Shown: positions 1-12,179 of the stretch, in pieces
Layout of the letters: the number at the start of each line of letters is the position of its first letter
Numbering within the stretch: position 1 is the stretch's first letter
Notes under the pieces: model-generated
Database searches by the model: none
Told to the model about the DNA's origin: nothing
Seen by the model: the letters and a program-made list of their open reading frames with translations, nothing else
Translations under genes and position numbers: made by a program
Assembly: GCA_025738555.1 (NCBI GenBank)
Contig: JAOVFP010000006.1
Span: 4,960,001 to 5,024,000 of the forward strand
Direction of reading: 5' to 3'
Length of the DNA stretch: 64,000 bases
DNA from: Cyathus striatus
Taxonomy: Eukaryota; Basidiomycota; Agaricomycetes; Agaricales; Nidulariaceae

Positions 1-1098
1 TTGTGCTTCTAATGGTAAATGTCTATTAAAAGATGAGGTAGTGGGCCCTGCCGCTTGTTGGCCCTATTTCTTTATATTCTAAGTTCCTGAGCTCAAAGAT
101 TTAATAAGTTCGAGGGCGTGTGAATATCAATTCTTTTCAAAGGTAAACTAAATTTAGAACAAGGTATATCTATTTTTAGTACACAGTGGGACTTCGACAG
201 TTTATCAAGTACAAGTTCAATCAAACACCAATTCAATTCTGTACACATTCTAAATACTAATTCAATTTGGTACGTCTTATTCTGTGTCTAATTTTGTTCT
301 GTTCTGTTCTAATTCACTGCTCTATCTGTGGGGGGAAGAATGCCTGTGCAGTTCCTACTGTTTCTTTCCCTCCTCACTCATCTATATACCATTACTCATG
401 CGCTTACTTTCAGTTCCTTATCTACTGTGCTTTCCTACCCATATAGTAGCTCCAGTCTAGGCTGACAGTGAGTCAGCGCCCAGCAATGGTCTGTGCATTC
501 ACAGCCTATCCACCGGCGCTTTATTGGCCACTTATCTGACATCATATTACGACGGCGCGCATGCATGTGTGCGCTTTCATCAGCACCTTCCTAATTTGGC
601 CATCGCTGGTAATAGTGCATGATGCAGCTTTGTTGATCTTTCTACTCCTTGATAGCTCATCATCATAACATTGCTGTGTTAGCTCCCTTCTCACTTTACA
701 CACCACATGCATGATAGTTGCAAGTATATTGTAATCACGCAGGCTATGGTAGCCAGATACTGGTCTAGAGTTCTGGTATGTTGTCTAAACATCATTCTGT
801 CTCCAAACATTGTTCTTGGTACTGAGTACTATTCTTCTAGTCATAGGGTTATTTGTTACGTTGGGATGGCTGTACGACGTCACTTTTTATGAAAAGAAAT
901 AGGTATAGTATTTGTTTAAATTGTTTAAGTTCAGTACTGAGGTGGAGTATAAGTTTTATATTTTATTTATATACCTTAATGATTTATAGGAGGCAACTCG
1001 GGACCTCAGCCCCTCCCCTTGGTGTCCCACTTGACGCACTCAGTCCGAAATCTCAAGATGAGATATGAAGAAAAAATGAATAAAGTACATCGTTTACA
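1..1098 (+). repeat. LTR-A repeat, copy 1 (LTR-like, precedes the Copia element)
   Basis: This stretch matches, in the same order, two other places in the window read on the minus strand (30.7-31.1 kb and 55.65-56.73 kb). Shared landmarks are a segment with GGGAAGAATGCCTG and CAGTTCCT near 330-370, a block around 940-1030 with TACTGAGGTGGAGT, and CTCAGCCCCTCCCC near 1005. The copy at 55.65 kb has a target duplication on both sides, so the repeat behaves as an LTR. Here it lies directly upstream of Copia coding sequence and may be its 5' LTR; its left end may be outside the window. The right boundary, about 1098, is a guess. Confidence 0.6.
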
Positions 1099-1123
1099 TT
1101 AACCCACATATCAGCTCTGAACC

Positions 1124-4100
1124 ATGAAGGACTCATACTTGTACATGGAGGACCACCTATTTGTTCATTTTATCTGTGCTTCACTTCCACTTGATTCATG
1201 GGGAGATATCTGTAAGAGTCTTCTCAAGGACACAGATGAGAATGGGAAATATAAACCCTCTAGTATTATTATTGAGTGCATTAAAAATGAATATAAAACC
1301 TGTGAGGAAACTTGCGAGAACCAGAGAAATGCAAACATTTCCTACAAAGCTTTGGCTAGAGGAAGGAAGTGTTCTCTGGCAGACTGTATTGGGGATAAAA
1401 ATGTGGATCATGTTGAAGAGGAAAGTACACCCCAGAAGTCTGCTAAACCAAGAGTACCTCACTGCTGGCACTGTAATATGAGGGGACATGAGGAGTCCAA
1501 CTGTTGGTTTATTGGACAAACAAGGTGTCCAGACTGTAATAGATTTGGACACAAATCAGGCTCAAAGAAATGCAGAAAGAAACCTGAAGTGTCAAAAGAT
1601 GAGTCCAATGAAGAACCTCCAGCTAAAAAACAGAAGGTACTTCATGCCTCTTCTGTCAATTCTCCTACCAACAATCCTCCTATCAGAAAACCTGATTCAG
1701 TAGACATTGTTGAAGTTGTGGGTCAAAGCAGTAGTATAGAGGAAATTAATGATGGAAAGAACAATCCAGACAATTCTATGTACATAGATGATGATGGTTA
1801 TACTTACAAAACTGTGTATGTTGGTAATGGTGAATATGAGCAGATCTGCTACTATTATTGGTTGGGTGATTCATGTTCATCATCTCACATCTATAATGAT
1901 CATACTGCATTCACAGATTTCACACCTTCTAAGGTTGAAATTCAGGGGGTAGGAAACATTGTTACAAAATCTCATGGGCAAGGGACTGTTAAATTAAAAT
2001 CAACAGTCAATGGTCATACATACTGTATCACTCTGTCCAATGTTCTATATGTTCCTGAAAATGATGGGAATTTATTATCCATTGTTCAGTGGGATAAACA
2101 TGGTGGAAGTGTTTATTTTCACAATGGAAAAGTCCAATTGATGTCTAAAGATGGAAAAACTGTTATTGAGGGACACAAATTGTCATCTGAACTATACAAT
2201 TTGAACATTGAGACATATCAAAAGGTTATTAAACCTGCCATTGTCAAACCAACATGGAGTGATTCACACAAACATTATGGTCATATTGGATACTCAGGTC
2301 TTAAAAGAATATTCAGAGACAAAATGGTCACAGGTTTCACTGTTGATCCTGAGTCACCTATGATTGACTGTGAACATTGCATTGCTGGTAAAATGTCAAA
2401 AAGACCATTCCCAAAAGGAACAGACTACCATGCAGAAGCCCCAGGATACTTAACTTATACTGATGTATGGGAAGCACCATTATACTCCAAACACAGAAAT
2501 GCATATTATGTTGTATTAACAGACTTTTCATGCTTTATAACCATCCACTTTATATCAACTAAACCTGAAGCAGTACAAAAGGTTAAAACCCACATTACAC
2601 ATTTACGGGTTAAAGGATTTAAACCTAAAGCCATTAGATCTGATAATGGAAAAGAATATATAAACCATAGCTTAACAGATTGGTGTGAAAAAGAGGGCCT
2701 AGAGCTCCAAACAACATCACCATACTTGCCTTCCCAAAATGGAATTGCTGAGCAAAATAATCGAACAATAGTAGAACTAGCATGAACTATACTCATTGCA
2801 AAACATATCCCTAAATATCTATGGGAGGAAGCAGTGAGCCATGCAGTCTATGTTTGAAACCATGCATATACAGCAGCCCTGAAGGGAACAACTCCTTATG
2901 AAGTAATGTTTGGTATGAAACCAGATGTCAGCCATTTTCAGGAGTTTGGTACACCATTTTGGATACCCAATCAAGGGAAAAATGAGTTACCAAAACTTGA
3001 ACCCAGAGGAACCAAACATACATTTGTTGGATTTGAACTAGCAAAGAAAGCTGTCAAATACTATAATTCAGTGACCAAAAATATTAATGTTTCACAAAAC
3101 TTTCATTTCCTAAATGGTGAAGACTCTATTCCTGATGATGTGCAGGAGCAACTGCATGAGGGGGAGTCATCTGGAAATAGATCTGAACAACCTATAGGCT
3201 TAGAGTCTGATGGTGAAAATGATGATATTCCCAGTGAACTTGCTGGGGTAAAACAGAAAAAATTAGATGGTCTGGATCTCATACAAGATCCTGACCAATA
3301 TAATTCCCTAGGAAGGGGAGAATGCCAAAAGAGGGACATCAACTATAGACACCTCAATAAAGGTGATATAGATTATAGCAAACTAGCTTTCCTGGATGAA
3401 ATATATGACATCAATTCTGCTAAAGATAAATTACCAGTGGCAGAAATCATCTACAAGTTTTTCACTGACCATAAGGAATGTGAACAACCAAAAACTCTAG
3501 AGGATACTAGGCACTCTAAAGAGTGGCCACAGTGGAGAGAAGCTGTTGAAAGTGAAACAGAACAGCTTATAAATAAAGGTACTTGGACACTTGTTGACCT
3601 TCCACCTGGGAAAGTCCCAATTGGTAACAAATGGGTCTTTAACAAGAAAACAGTTGAGCCTGAATTACTAGACAAATTCAAGGCTCACCTGGTGGCAAAG
3701 GGATACAACCAATGGCCAGGCCAAGATTTCAACGAAACCTACTCTCCAGTGGTTTGCCTGGAAACTGTGCATGCTATACCTGTACTGGTACCAATGTTTG
3801 ATCTCAAAATGAGACAAATGGACTTTAAAGGGGCTTATTTGACTGCTGACCTGGATGAAACTATATACATGTGCCAGCCTGACAGTTACTCTAATGGAAA
3901 AAACCAAGTTTGTCAGCAATGGAATATTGCAATTAATAAAGAGCTATGCAAAAGGGGTTTAAACCTCTACATTCTGACCCATGTGCATATATCCAACATA
4001 CTGAAGATGGTTTACAAATTATAACTGTCTGGGTTGATGACTTAATCAATTTTGCAAGCTCTAAGTCTGAAATGAATAAACTTGTCAGCACAATAACCTC

Positions 4101-4486
4101 TCTACCTTTTGAAATAACAGATCTTGGCTCACCAAAAAAGGTAATTGGTATTGAAATTATGCAGAAAGGGAAAAAAATCACCTTAAAGCAAAGCCAATAT
4201 ACCAATACCATCCTTAAATGCTTTGGAATGCAGGATGCCAATCCCATAAAGGTACCAATGGATCAAAATATAAAGCTAGTCCCCAATCCTGACTATCATG
4301 AACCAAATTGAAGCAATGATTATGCTTCATTAGTTGGCTCACTCCAATACTTAGCTGTTGCAACTTGTCCTGATATTGCCTACACAGTTAATACTTTGGC
4401 CCAATTCACTGCTAACCACAGTATGCAACATTGGGATGCAGCCAAAAGATTACTAAGGTATTTGGCCAGCACTAAAGACTATGGCG
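1124..4486 (+). pseudogene. Copia gag-pol polyprotein remnant
   Basis: The first open segment (1124-2785) holds the end of a gag domain, two zinc knuckles (C114/C117/H122/C127 and C135/C138/H143/C150), a protease site around residue 249 that reads DSC where DSG is usual, an integrase HHCC finger (H383, H387, C416, C419) and the integrase D447, D507, E543. TGA codons at 2783 and 2855 break the integrase, each where arginine is expected. The next segment (2906-4024) carries the RT start with KWVF and QMDFKGAYL. A loss of about a dozen residues near 3915 and a one-base shift near 3955 precede the segment with the polymerase motif WVDD (3946-4311). A third TGA at 4309 precedes the RNase H start (SLQYLA, LLRYLA), which is cut at about 4486. 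In an active element it would make the virus-like particle and copy the RNA. Confidence 0.92.
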
Positions 4487-5900
4487 ATATGCCTAGTAAA
4501 ATAATAAGGTTATTTTTCGAAATACAATAGCCACCTAGTATCAGTAATATAGTGAATCAAGCCCGAGAGTCCAAGAATTGGAGCGAGTCCCAAGCTGCCA
4601 ACTAAAGTATTCTACTCAAGTACACTATCAAGGGAAGAGTCCAAGGGCTGGGGTTGAGTCCTGCACTGCCAGTCAAAGTATCTGCACAATACAAACTAAG
4701 GGATGCGACACAATGACAATATATTTGGGCAGCTCAATGATTCCTACATAAATTACAATGTACTAGATAGCTATACAATAGAGAAAAGAACCTAAAGATA
4801 ATACTCTGGAACATATTACTACTTCTCTGTACCCAGAATAACGCACCCAGTACTAGGCAAGACAACTGCATACCTTCAGGGAAATACTTCAGACTAGAGG
4901 ACTCTTGGGCCACTGGTCCCACCAGATACCACAATGTGTAGCTATCGCGCAGTCTCTCAAATAACCCAGGATGTCCATATATCTCTTCTGTGTAATACTG
5001 CCACTAAAAGGGCTAAGAGGGTTACTAGGGAGTAATAGCTACGAAACTATGTAAAGGTCGTCGCTTACTCTTGCTAACAATCAAGCAGGGGCGAGTCCGG
5101 GGGAATATCTTCAGAATACACAAGGTAATTCCGGGCAAGGGAGGGATGAACACACTATAATATTCACTTGTAATCTATAACGCTTGTAATCACTAATAAT
5201 AAACTAAACTTCTTTGAGGTCCTGGGAGGGCTTAGATCACACTGGGTTGTTACACTCGGAAATTGAATAGATTGTCACGAATACGCTAAATAGCACTGAT
5301 AGCGGAAGGAATCGATACAGGATTGCTTGGTTCTACATGAGCAGGTTTGCGAGTCTTATATACTACTGGAAAAGCGGAGTTCTTAGGTACTGTAAAGGTA
5401 CTGTACAGGTATAGCAGATGTCTAGATAAGGTAATTAACTACGACGCTGGGCGGAGGGACGTGCGCGAAGGTCTGGATAGGAGAGCGTTGGCCTTAGCTC
5501 TGCGAAAGGGGCGGGCGCGCGTGATAAATAGAGACGCGCTTATTGGCTGATGCGCGTGTTTAGACGCCTCGTCGCGTCGCGGGCCTAAAGATAGAACCAT
5601 CGGCAACCATGGCTTCGGGTATATGGTCCGTTCGCTTCGATCGGTAGATCAGGGTGAGATCTCATTCGCAAGATGCCGAGGACCGATCTGGGTTGAGTCC
5701 AGAGTAGCGGCAATGGCTGTTGGCGCTTGATGGGCGCCTTGACGCTGTCGGCTTCTTTGGGTAAGTTGCGCTGCCGGAACCATCCTGTGACCTGGACGCG
5801 TCGCGTTACCGCGCGCTTATGGTGGATCAAGTGCCATTGGGGTTCTATATACACGCTTTCCTGCTAATCCCTTACTATAATCACTATTGCTTTTAGATCT
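4487..5900. other. Unassigned repeat-derived block, possible LTR or leader on the minus strand
   Basis: This DNA starts where the Copia RNase H is cut off. On the minus strand there is a TATA-like AGTATATAAG near 5360, upstream of a segment with TGTAACAACCCAG near 5260, which resembles an LTR and leader. The stretch 5430-5850 is clearly richer in G+C than its surroundings. Short open frames (5347-5550 plus; 5585-5854 minus) show no recognised domain. I found no clean terminal repeat or target duplication, so the identity is open. Confidence 0.3.
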
Positions 5901-6660
5901 GTTTACTATGTCCTTAGTGGTGGTGACTATAAATAGCACGATCGTTGGCAGTTCGGACCTCACTCCAACGCTTAGATAATCCAATTGTGATCGCAAGTGA
6001 GTGATTTATATTATGTAGATATCGCAAAAATACACTTATATACGTTGTACGTCCGTCAGGCGTATCACCACCATGCAGGAAACCACATGCCCCTAGGACT
6101 TTGAAACATGTGCCGAACACTTCCTGCAGCACATTGGATAGTGCCATCAGACGTGCCAGTACCAGAAACACCGGTGTCTGTTATATCTGAGTACTCAGCC
6201 AGGCTTAGCACATGTATTAGCGCATGTCTTGATGTGTGCCTATTAATAGCATGGCACAGCATTTGATGCGTCTCTGAAACAGAGTGTGCCCTCATGGATT
6301 CTTGTATGGAGGGTCAACCATACCTCTTTGACCATTAGGATGCACTAGGACTTTATGACATATTATTTACTATACCTATCCCATTGCACATGAGACCGCC
6401 ACCATGTAATTAAATATATAAGTAGTTACACATACCTTTAGAATACCTTAAGCACTGCACTGGCTGTACTTCCGTTCTCACAGTAGAGTACATTCTGAAT
6501 TGATATTGGAATTCCAAGTATAAATCTGAAATCTGAAAGTCCATTCTGAAAGTATCTGAAAGCAATCACACTATCTACTATTAAATACATTGTTCATTTT
6601 ACTATACTTGAAACTCTTGCGCCCTCAAACTAAATATAAATCTAACTTGGAATATATGTT
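5901..6660 (-). repeat. Possible degraded LTR-A-related fragment
   Basis: Read on the minus strand, the segment near 6620 has TTTGAGGGCGCAAGAG followed by A/T-rich DNA. It resembles the LTR-A stretch TTCGAGGGGCGCAATCG in the copy at 56.6 kb and TTCGAGGGCG near 110. The remainder, 5901-6300, shows nothing I recognise. The assignment rests on short matches only. Confidence 0.25.
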
Positions 6661-8499
6661 CTTTGTTGGTGGTGTTAATACTACGTAAATAAACATTCTC
6701 TAAAAGTTAGTCTTATCAATGGTATAACATATGGTGTACCAGAAGATATATCTAAAATGCAGAACACCTTCATTGGCTACTCAGACTCATCTCATGGAAG
6801 TACCCATGACCTGAAATCTGTGACAGGTTATGCATTTCTTAGTTGCCAAATGTAAGCGAGTGTAAGCGAGAGGCATCCATTGGTTGAAAAGCTCGCTTAC
6901 ATTTGGTCCCTTTTTCTTGACGCCAGAAATTTAAGAATTGAGGAGTACTAATGGATAGCTCTCCACAGCGTTTAAAATCCTAGATTATTTTTCTAAACTT
7001 AAGCAAGCGTTGTTCGGGAGAAAGTAGATTTTATGTCTAAACCATAACGCGGGACAGCATACATCATAAATAGAAACTATAACAAGTACCCTGAGACATG
7101 TTCCTGAGAACTCGATCTTATCACGCCGTTTATGAAGAGTTTTATTCAACCTTCCTGAAGGTTTTACTAGTTCGTTATTGGGTATGTGATATTGTATAGT
7201 ACATGGAGCAACAATTTTATAGGTCTCAGTTGTCTCAGTCCAGATTCTGGAATAATTGTACTTATGTCCCAATGTAATTGGCCTAGTAGGTATGAGCCTC
7301 ATTGATGCTTGATGTTTGAAAATTTAGCATACATTCAGAATAATGTGTTGGAGGATTGAGAAAATTTAGACAATGCACTTAGATGATGTTTACACACAAT
7401 GAAGAGCAGTTCACTTGAAGAGCAACCGTTGTTGAACAATGAGGAATGATATATATAAATCGAAGGGACATGATAACGAGCCCACACCGAATCGGTTGAC
7501 GTCGGATCTCGAAAGAACGTTTAGAAACAGTGTTTAGAACTAGATGAGGGGGGGGGAGGCCTCTTCCAGATGCGCCACCTAGGATGGGGGTGGTTTCAAG
7601 ATCAGCTGTCAATGTGTACCGATTCGGAAAACAGCATCTCGGCTCATCTCGCTTAAGACATTTAGAAATTTAATCTGCGTTTCTGAACCCTGTGGAAAGC
7701 TATCCAATGATCGAAAGAAAATGTGTAAGCGAAGGGTATAAATATCGATAGCATAGATGGAAATAAAGGATAGGCGCGAACTTAAGTGAGCAGGGGATAG
7801 GTAGAAAAGGCTATACGACGTAAAGATGCAAATCATGAAGAAACGAGGAAACAGCCGAAGTACTAAGTGAATGTGAATGAATGTATCGTAGACATCCTGC
7901 TTCCACAGCCTCCATAGCTTTAATGTAAATCAGCTACAGAAAGACCACTCTAGATGTAAACACAATGTATACCCTATCTGCCGGCCGCTCTCGCAGTCAC
8001 ACATTATCGTGTTCGCATGCATAGCAGTGAATAGTAACGGCTATCGCTGTTATGAATATCGATAATCGATTATCGTAAAGAGTAACTGTGCATGCGCACC
8101 GCGTGTTTCTGAATCTGAGGTATACAGCGCTTTCTCTATTACTAAGCACACATTTCTCACTATCGCTCTCCAAGATCTCAGAAGCATACCTGTCAGCCGC
8201 ATATCTCGCAATCGTATCACACTGATTCTCAACCACTTATAGTTAGACCACAGTAGGCATACTAAACCTCTTCTACTTGACGTTAACATGGATCACATCG
8301 AACACTTGGCTTCTCGATCATTTCATGGTGGGATAAGAATAAACACAGGTGATATCAGCTGATCTGCTGTGCATGTTATCACCATCTGCTCTATCATCAC
8401 CCGCTGCAGTTACTTCATATCGTCGAACCACATACCTGCGCGAGGACATCACAGCTTATGGATTGGAATTGGATATGGGACTACGTCCTGTTAAAGATA
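6661..8499. other. No supported gene; one unclassified 105-codon frame
   Basis: I see no recognisable gene. An open frame of 105 codons on the minus strand (6985-7302) has no domain or motif I know and no clear intron neighbours, so it is not called as a gene. A perfect 16-bp palindrome (CGATAATCGATTATCG) lies at 8060-8075. Confidence 0.4.
6846..6906. repeat. Hairpin with perfect 15-bp arms
   Basis: CCAAATGTAAGCGAG at 6846-6860 is repeated in inverted orientation at 6892-6906, with a 31-base loop. The inner sequence TGTAAGCGAG occurs once more directly after the left arm. It could be a miniature foldback remnant. There is no gene next to it for which it would be an obvious terminator. Confidence 0.7.
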
Positions 8500-8973
8500 A
8501 GCAAGTTCGTTCTGCCAAGTTCCTAACCCAACGCTCACCGAGAAACTTAGACATCTAGTATTTTTGCTGTTACATTTACTGAGGACTCGGAGATCTACTA
8601 CCGGATTCAATAGTTTCTTCGAGTAAAAGAGGCGAGAGCAACGTCGACATTGGGTAGTCATAGGCAAACTTAAATCGTTCTACAGGCAGTTTATCCCAAA
8701 TTCGAATGGTACAGTATCAACCATAGTACCATGATCAGAATAAACCCTCCTTAGAAGTATTTGCGTTGGATGGATCGTCACATCGGAAGGTTTAAGACTT
8801 GACTTGTTTGTCAAATTACAGGTAGGAGAATTTCCATTGTCAAGTTCCTTAACCAATGGCTCATCGTTAATGTATCGGCTATATATCTACCATTATTGAC
8901 GCCGTCCGTTTTACTAAGAACTCGGAGATCTACTTAGCTCAGCAACTTCTTCGAATAGAAGGTGAGAGCAACG
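8500..8973 (+). repeat. Diverged direct duplication, about 150 bp per copy
   Basis: The segment near 8505-8645 (landmarks CCAAGTTCCTAACCCAACG, ACTCGGAGATCTACT, GCGAGAGCAACG) is repeated at about 8830-8973 (CAAGTTCCTTAACCAATGG, ACTCGGAGATCTACT, GTGAGAGCAACG). The copies differ at many positions, so the duplication is old. No coding role is visible. Confidence 0.6.
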
Positions 8974-9698
8974 GCAATATCACACGGTCGTGCTCTATCT
9001 CTATCCGCCATCGCCACATCTAGCTATCATGTTGTAATCACCGTAGCGACGGTCCTCAGTTCGTCGGGATTTACGATTTTCTATTCTCGTAATGAGTTTG
9101 GGAAGTTACATGTATTCGAGGTGCCAATATGTAGAATTATATTACCTATTCAAATGTCACAATGATTATCATTCCATACCACCTCCACATATGCATTTAG
9201 ATATGTTACTATACCTATTATGTATTTTACTGACAATGTGCTACCGCTTTTTTATGTATTTAAGTAGTCTACTATGTACTGTAGCTACTTATCCATTTGC
9301 CTCTGGCTTTCTCCCCTTGCGTGCTTTGAGGCCAAATGTAACGTCGTCGTCGTCGATGCGTCGTTTATTTCAACACAATAGACCTATAGTCTCCGCTAAT
9401 CTAATGCCAGTGTGCATATTTGTCTCATTCTTTATGAAATTAGTGATTCAGAAGGCAATACACGGACTGATGGATAAGTATTTAAATTGACAGGACTATC
9501 ACTGCTGTGAATGTGGAGGAGGATTTTGGCTAGGCTATCCTCGACACAAAGAAATGATGTGAGTCGATGGACGTCCGTCCATCCGCCAGTTCTAGTGAGG
9601 CTTGATGAGAATTGAAATGGGGGGGAAACGAAACCTGAGTTGAAAGAGAGTAGGTATGACAATTTAAGTAGCTAACAAATGCGGTATGTAGAGTTGTG
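8974..9698. other. No supported gene
   Basis: The longest frame (9092-9490, plus) codes for a hydrophobic stretch without a known domain and lies in low-complexity pyrimidine-rich DNA. I see nothing I can defend here. Confidence 0.4.
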
Positions 9699-10270
9699 GC
9701 TTTCAAATTGATTGATCACTTCTGGTAATCTGCGGGACAACGAACTGTTTAGTGAGCGAGGGTTTTATTGAGTGCATTTGGAATCATAATTGGCATGTGA
9801 GATCATTAAATTAATAAATTTGGGATCAATCAATCAACTCAATCCTTTTGTAGTTAGAAGTCAATCCTTATGTAGTTTGAAATCAATGACAATTAAATAA
9901 GAAATAAATGAGAAATAAATGTGCAATCAATGAGGAATCAATCAAAAATCAATCAAAAATCAATGGATAACCCGAAATTGTTAGGTACCCAACTACAGGA
10001 CATACTAAATAATAGGGTGGTTAACTACATACATACACTTACTTTATCTACCAGGCCACAAGTCCTTTTTCAACAAGTAAATTTTTCTCTATATTACACA
10101 TACCTGAAGAGCGAAATCAATATTGAAATCAATCATTTGTACTTAGTTTAAATCACATTTCAAAGTGAAATCATTGCTGACATCAATCCTTTTGGACTTC
10201 ATAGCATTATTGGTACAAGTTTGAAATCATTGGGGAGATCAATGCAAATTCCAAATGAAATCAATGCTAA
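9699..10270 (+). repeat. Left arm of the foldback element
   Basis: This arm is the inverted complement of 10846-11416. Near-identity over its length suggests a recent insertion or gene conversion between the arms. Confidence 0.85.
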
Positions 10271-10616
10271 AATCAATGTTATTACATAGGGAAAAAAATG
10301 GGAAATCAATGGGAAAATAATGGGAATCATTACTGAAATCAATGATAGTTCAATAGAAAATGAATGGGAAATAAATATGAAAATCAATGTCATATCATAG
10401 AGAGATCATTGCTGAAATAAATGCTAAATTCAATGTTAATTCAATACTTGTCTTATATCTATTTTTATCATACATAAATGCACATATTATGTAAAAAGTA
10501 TTATATTAGTAATAATGCTACAGCTCAGAAAACATGATTGTGTGATTTCATTGTTCTAGCATTTTTGAAACTAGTACACCTCCGTGAAGGTTATAGAATA
10601 GAATGAAATAATATGT

Positions 10617-10845
10617 TGATTTTAGTATTTATTTCGCATTTATTACCAATTTGCTTCTCATTGATTTCCCTGTGATATAACATTGATTTTAGTATTTATT
10701 TCGCATTTATTACCTATTTAGTTCTCATTGATTTTTCAGTGATATAACATTGATTTTAGTATTTATTTCGCATTTATTACCTATTTAGTTCTCATTGATT
10801 TTAGTATTTATTTCGCATTTATTACCTATTTATTTCACATTGATT
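10617..10845 (+). repeat. Tandem repeat of about 67 bp in the foldback loop
   Basis: Units start with TTGATTTTAGTATTTATTTC and run to GTGATATAACA. There are two full units and two partial ones, the last merging with the right arm. The repeat lies on one side of the loop only. Confidence 0.75.
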
Positions 10846-11416
10846 TCCCATTGATTCCATTTGGAATTTGCATTGATCTCCCCAATGATTTCAAACTTGT
10901 ACCAATAATGCTATGAAGTCCAAAAGGATTGATGTCAGCAATGATTTCACTTTGAAATGTGATTTAAACTAAGTACAAATGATTGATTTCAATATTGATT
11001 TCGCTCTTCAGGTATGTGTAATATAGAGAAAAATTTACTTGTTGAAAAAGGACTTGTGGCCTGGTAGATAAAGTAAGTGTATGTATGTAGTTAACCACCC
11101 TATTATTTAGTATGTCCTGTAGTTGGGTACCTAACAATTTCGGGTTATCCATTGATTTTTGATTGATTTTTGATTGATTCCTCATTGATTGCACATTTAT
11201 TTCTCATTTATTTCTTATTTAATTGTCATTGATTTCAAACTACATAAGGATTGATTTCTAACTACAAAAGGATTGAGTTGATTGATTGATCCCAAATTTA
11301 TTAATTTAATGATCTCGCATGCCAATTATGATTCCAAATGCACTCAATAAAACCCTCGCTCACTAAACAGTTCGTTGTCCCGCAGATTACCGGAAGTGAT
11401 CAATCAATTTGAAAGC
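10846..11416 (-). repeat. Right arm of the foldback element
   Basis: This is the inverted complement of 9699-10270. The outer end is TGATCAATCAATTTGAAAGC. One of the few mismatches I noticed is TTACCGGAAG here against TTACCAGAAG in the left arm read the same way. Confidence 0.85.
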
Positions 11417-12179
11417 TACTGGTGGTATGTATGAGTAAGCGACAGTAAGAATGAAATGTGTAACGGTAATGAAAAACACGAGTTTCGCATCGCAGGCAAA
11501 CTGCGTGCTCTACAGTGAATACGAACATAATGATGAGTAACTGCGAGAACGGCACATAGCGTTTTACTAGAGTATACGGTACAACCTTCATATAGTGACC
11601 TGAGTGTTGATAGCAGTAGATCGGCTCCTTAACGAAACGAACATTGGTAATGGTGGATGTCTATTTGCTTTATTCTCTGTGAGGAGTTGGTGAGGAGTTT
11701 TTTAGTGGGATTTTCTTACTTGGACCAACTAAAACTGAAGTGACGAGCCATCCAATGCGAAAGATTTGAAGGGTGTCTTCCGCTGGAAAGCGTGATATAA
11801 GGCTATAGTACGTTACGGTACTACTACTGGCGGTGTAGCGTTAGAATTCAAGCCGAAATGATTTTTCTATAAGTAGAAAGCTCTAAGGCGAGTCATGGCA
11901 TAGGTTTGCCATAGTTAGAAGCATAATAGCGAATATGGGACGGGTCTGCGGGTACAGCCTTAGGGCAGGTTGATTCCAAAGCCTGACCAGTTCGTGGGAA
12001 CTTTTATCAAAATATCGAACCACACACTTTTCGTCATCGTCTACAGAGCACGCGTGTCTATTTGAAATTGTCATGCAAGCTCGTTCGAAACTGATCAGAT
12101 CGACTCTCTTCAACAATCTGACTGACCCACAACGCATATAACGCAGGATGCACCCAGGCAGAGAGCCCCATGTCCAGCT
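11417..12179. other. No supported gene
   Basis: Two short minus-strand frames (11400-11591 and 11883-12137, the latter 84 codons) have no known motif and no visible splice partners. I leave them uncalled. Confidence 0.4.

Larger units (their letters stand above)
1..4486 (+). mobile_element. Degenerate Ty1/Copia-type LTR retrotransposon, 3' truncated
   Basis: An LTR-like repeat is followed by gag, protease, integrase, reverse transcriptase and partial RNase H in the Copia order (integrase before reverse transcriptase). The copy cannot be active. It lacks the N-terminal part of gag, has three in-frame TGA codons, a small deletion and a frameshift in the RT region, and ends abruptly inside RNase H at about 4486, where unrelated sequence begins. 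No 3' LTR follows. Confidence 0.9.
9699..11416. mobile_element. Foldback-type element with long inverted arms
   Basis: The 1.7-kb block begins with GCTTTCAAATTGATTGATCA and ends with its reverse complement. The two arms, about 570 bp each, match almost base for base: an accidental 76-codon frame at 9921-10151 recurs on the other strand at 10964-11194 with the same translation. The centre is AT-rich and full of AATCAATG/CATTGATT words and a tandem repeat. No transposase is encoded, so it would be non-autonomous. I could not find a convincing target duplication. Confidence 0.85.
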
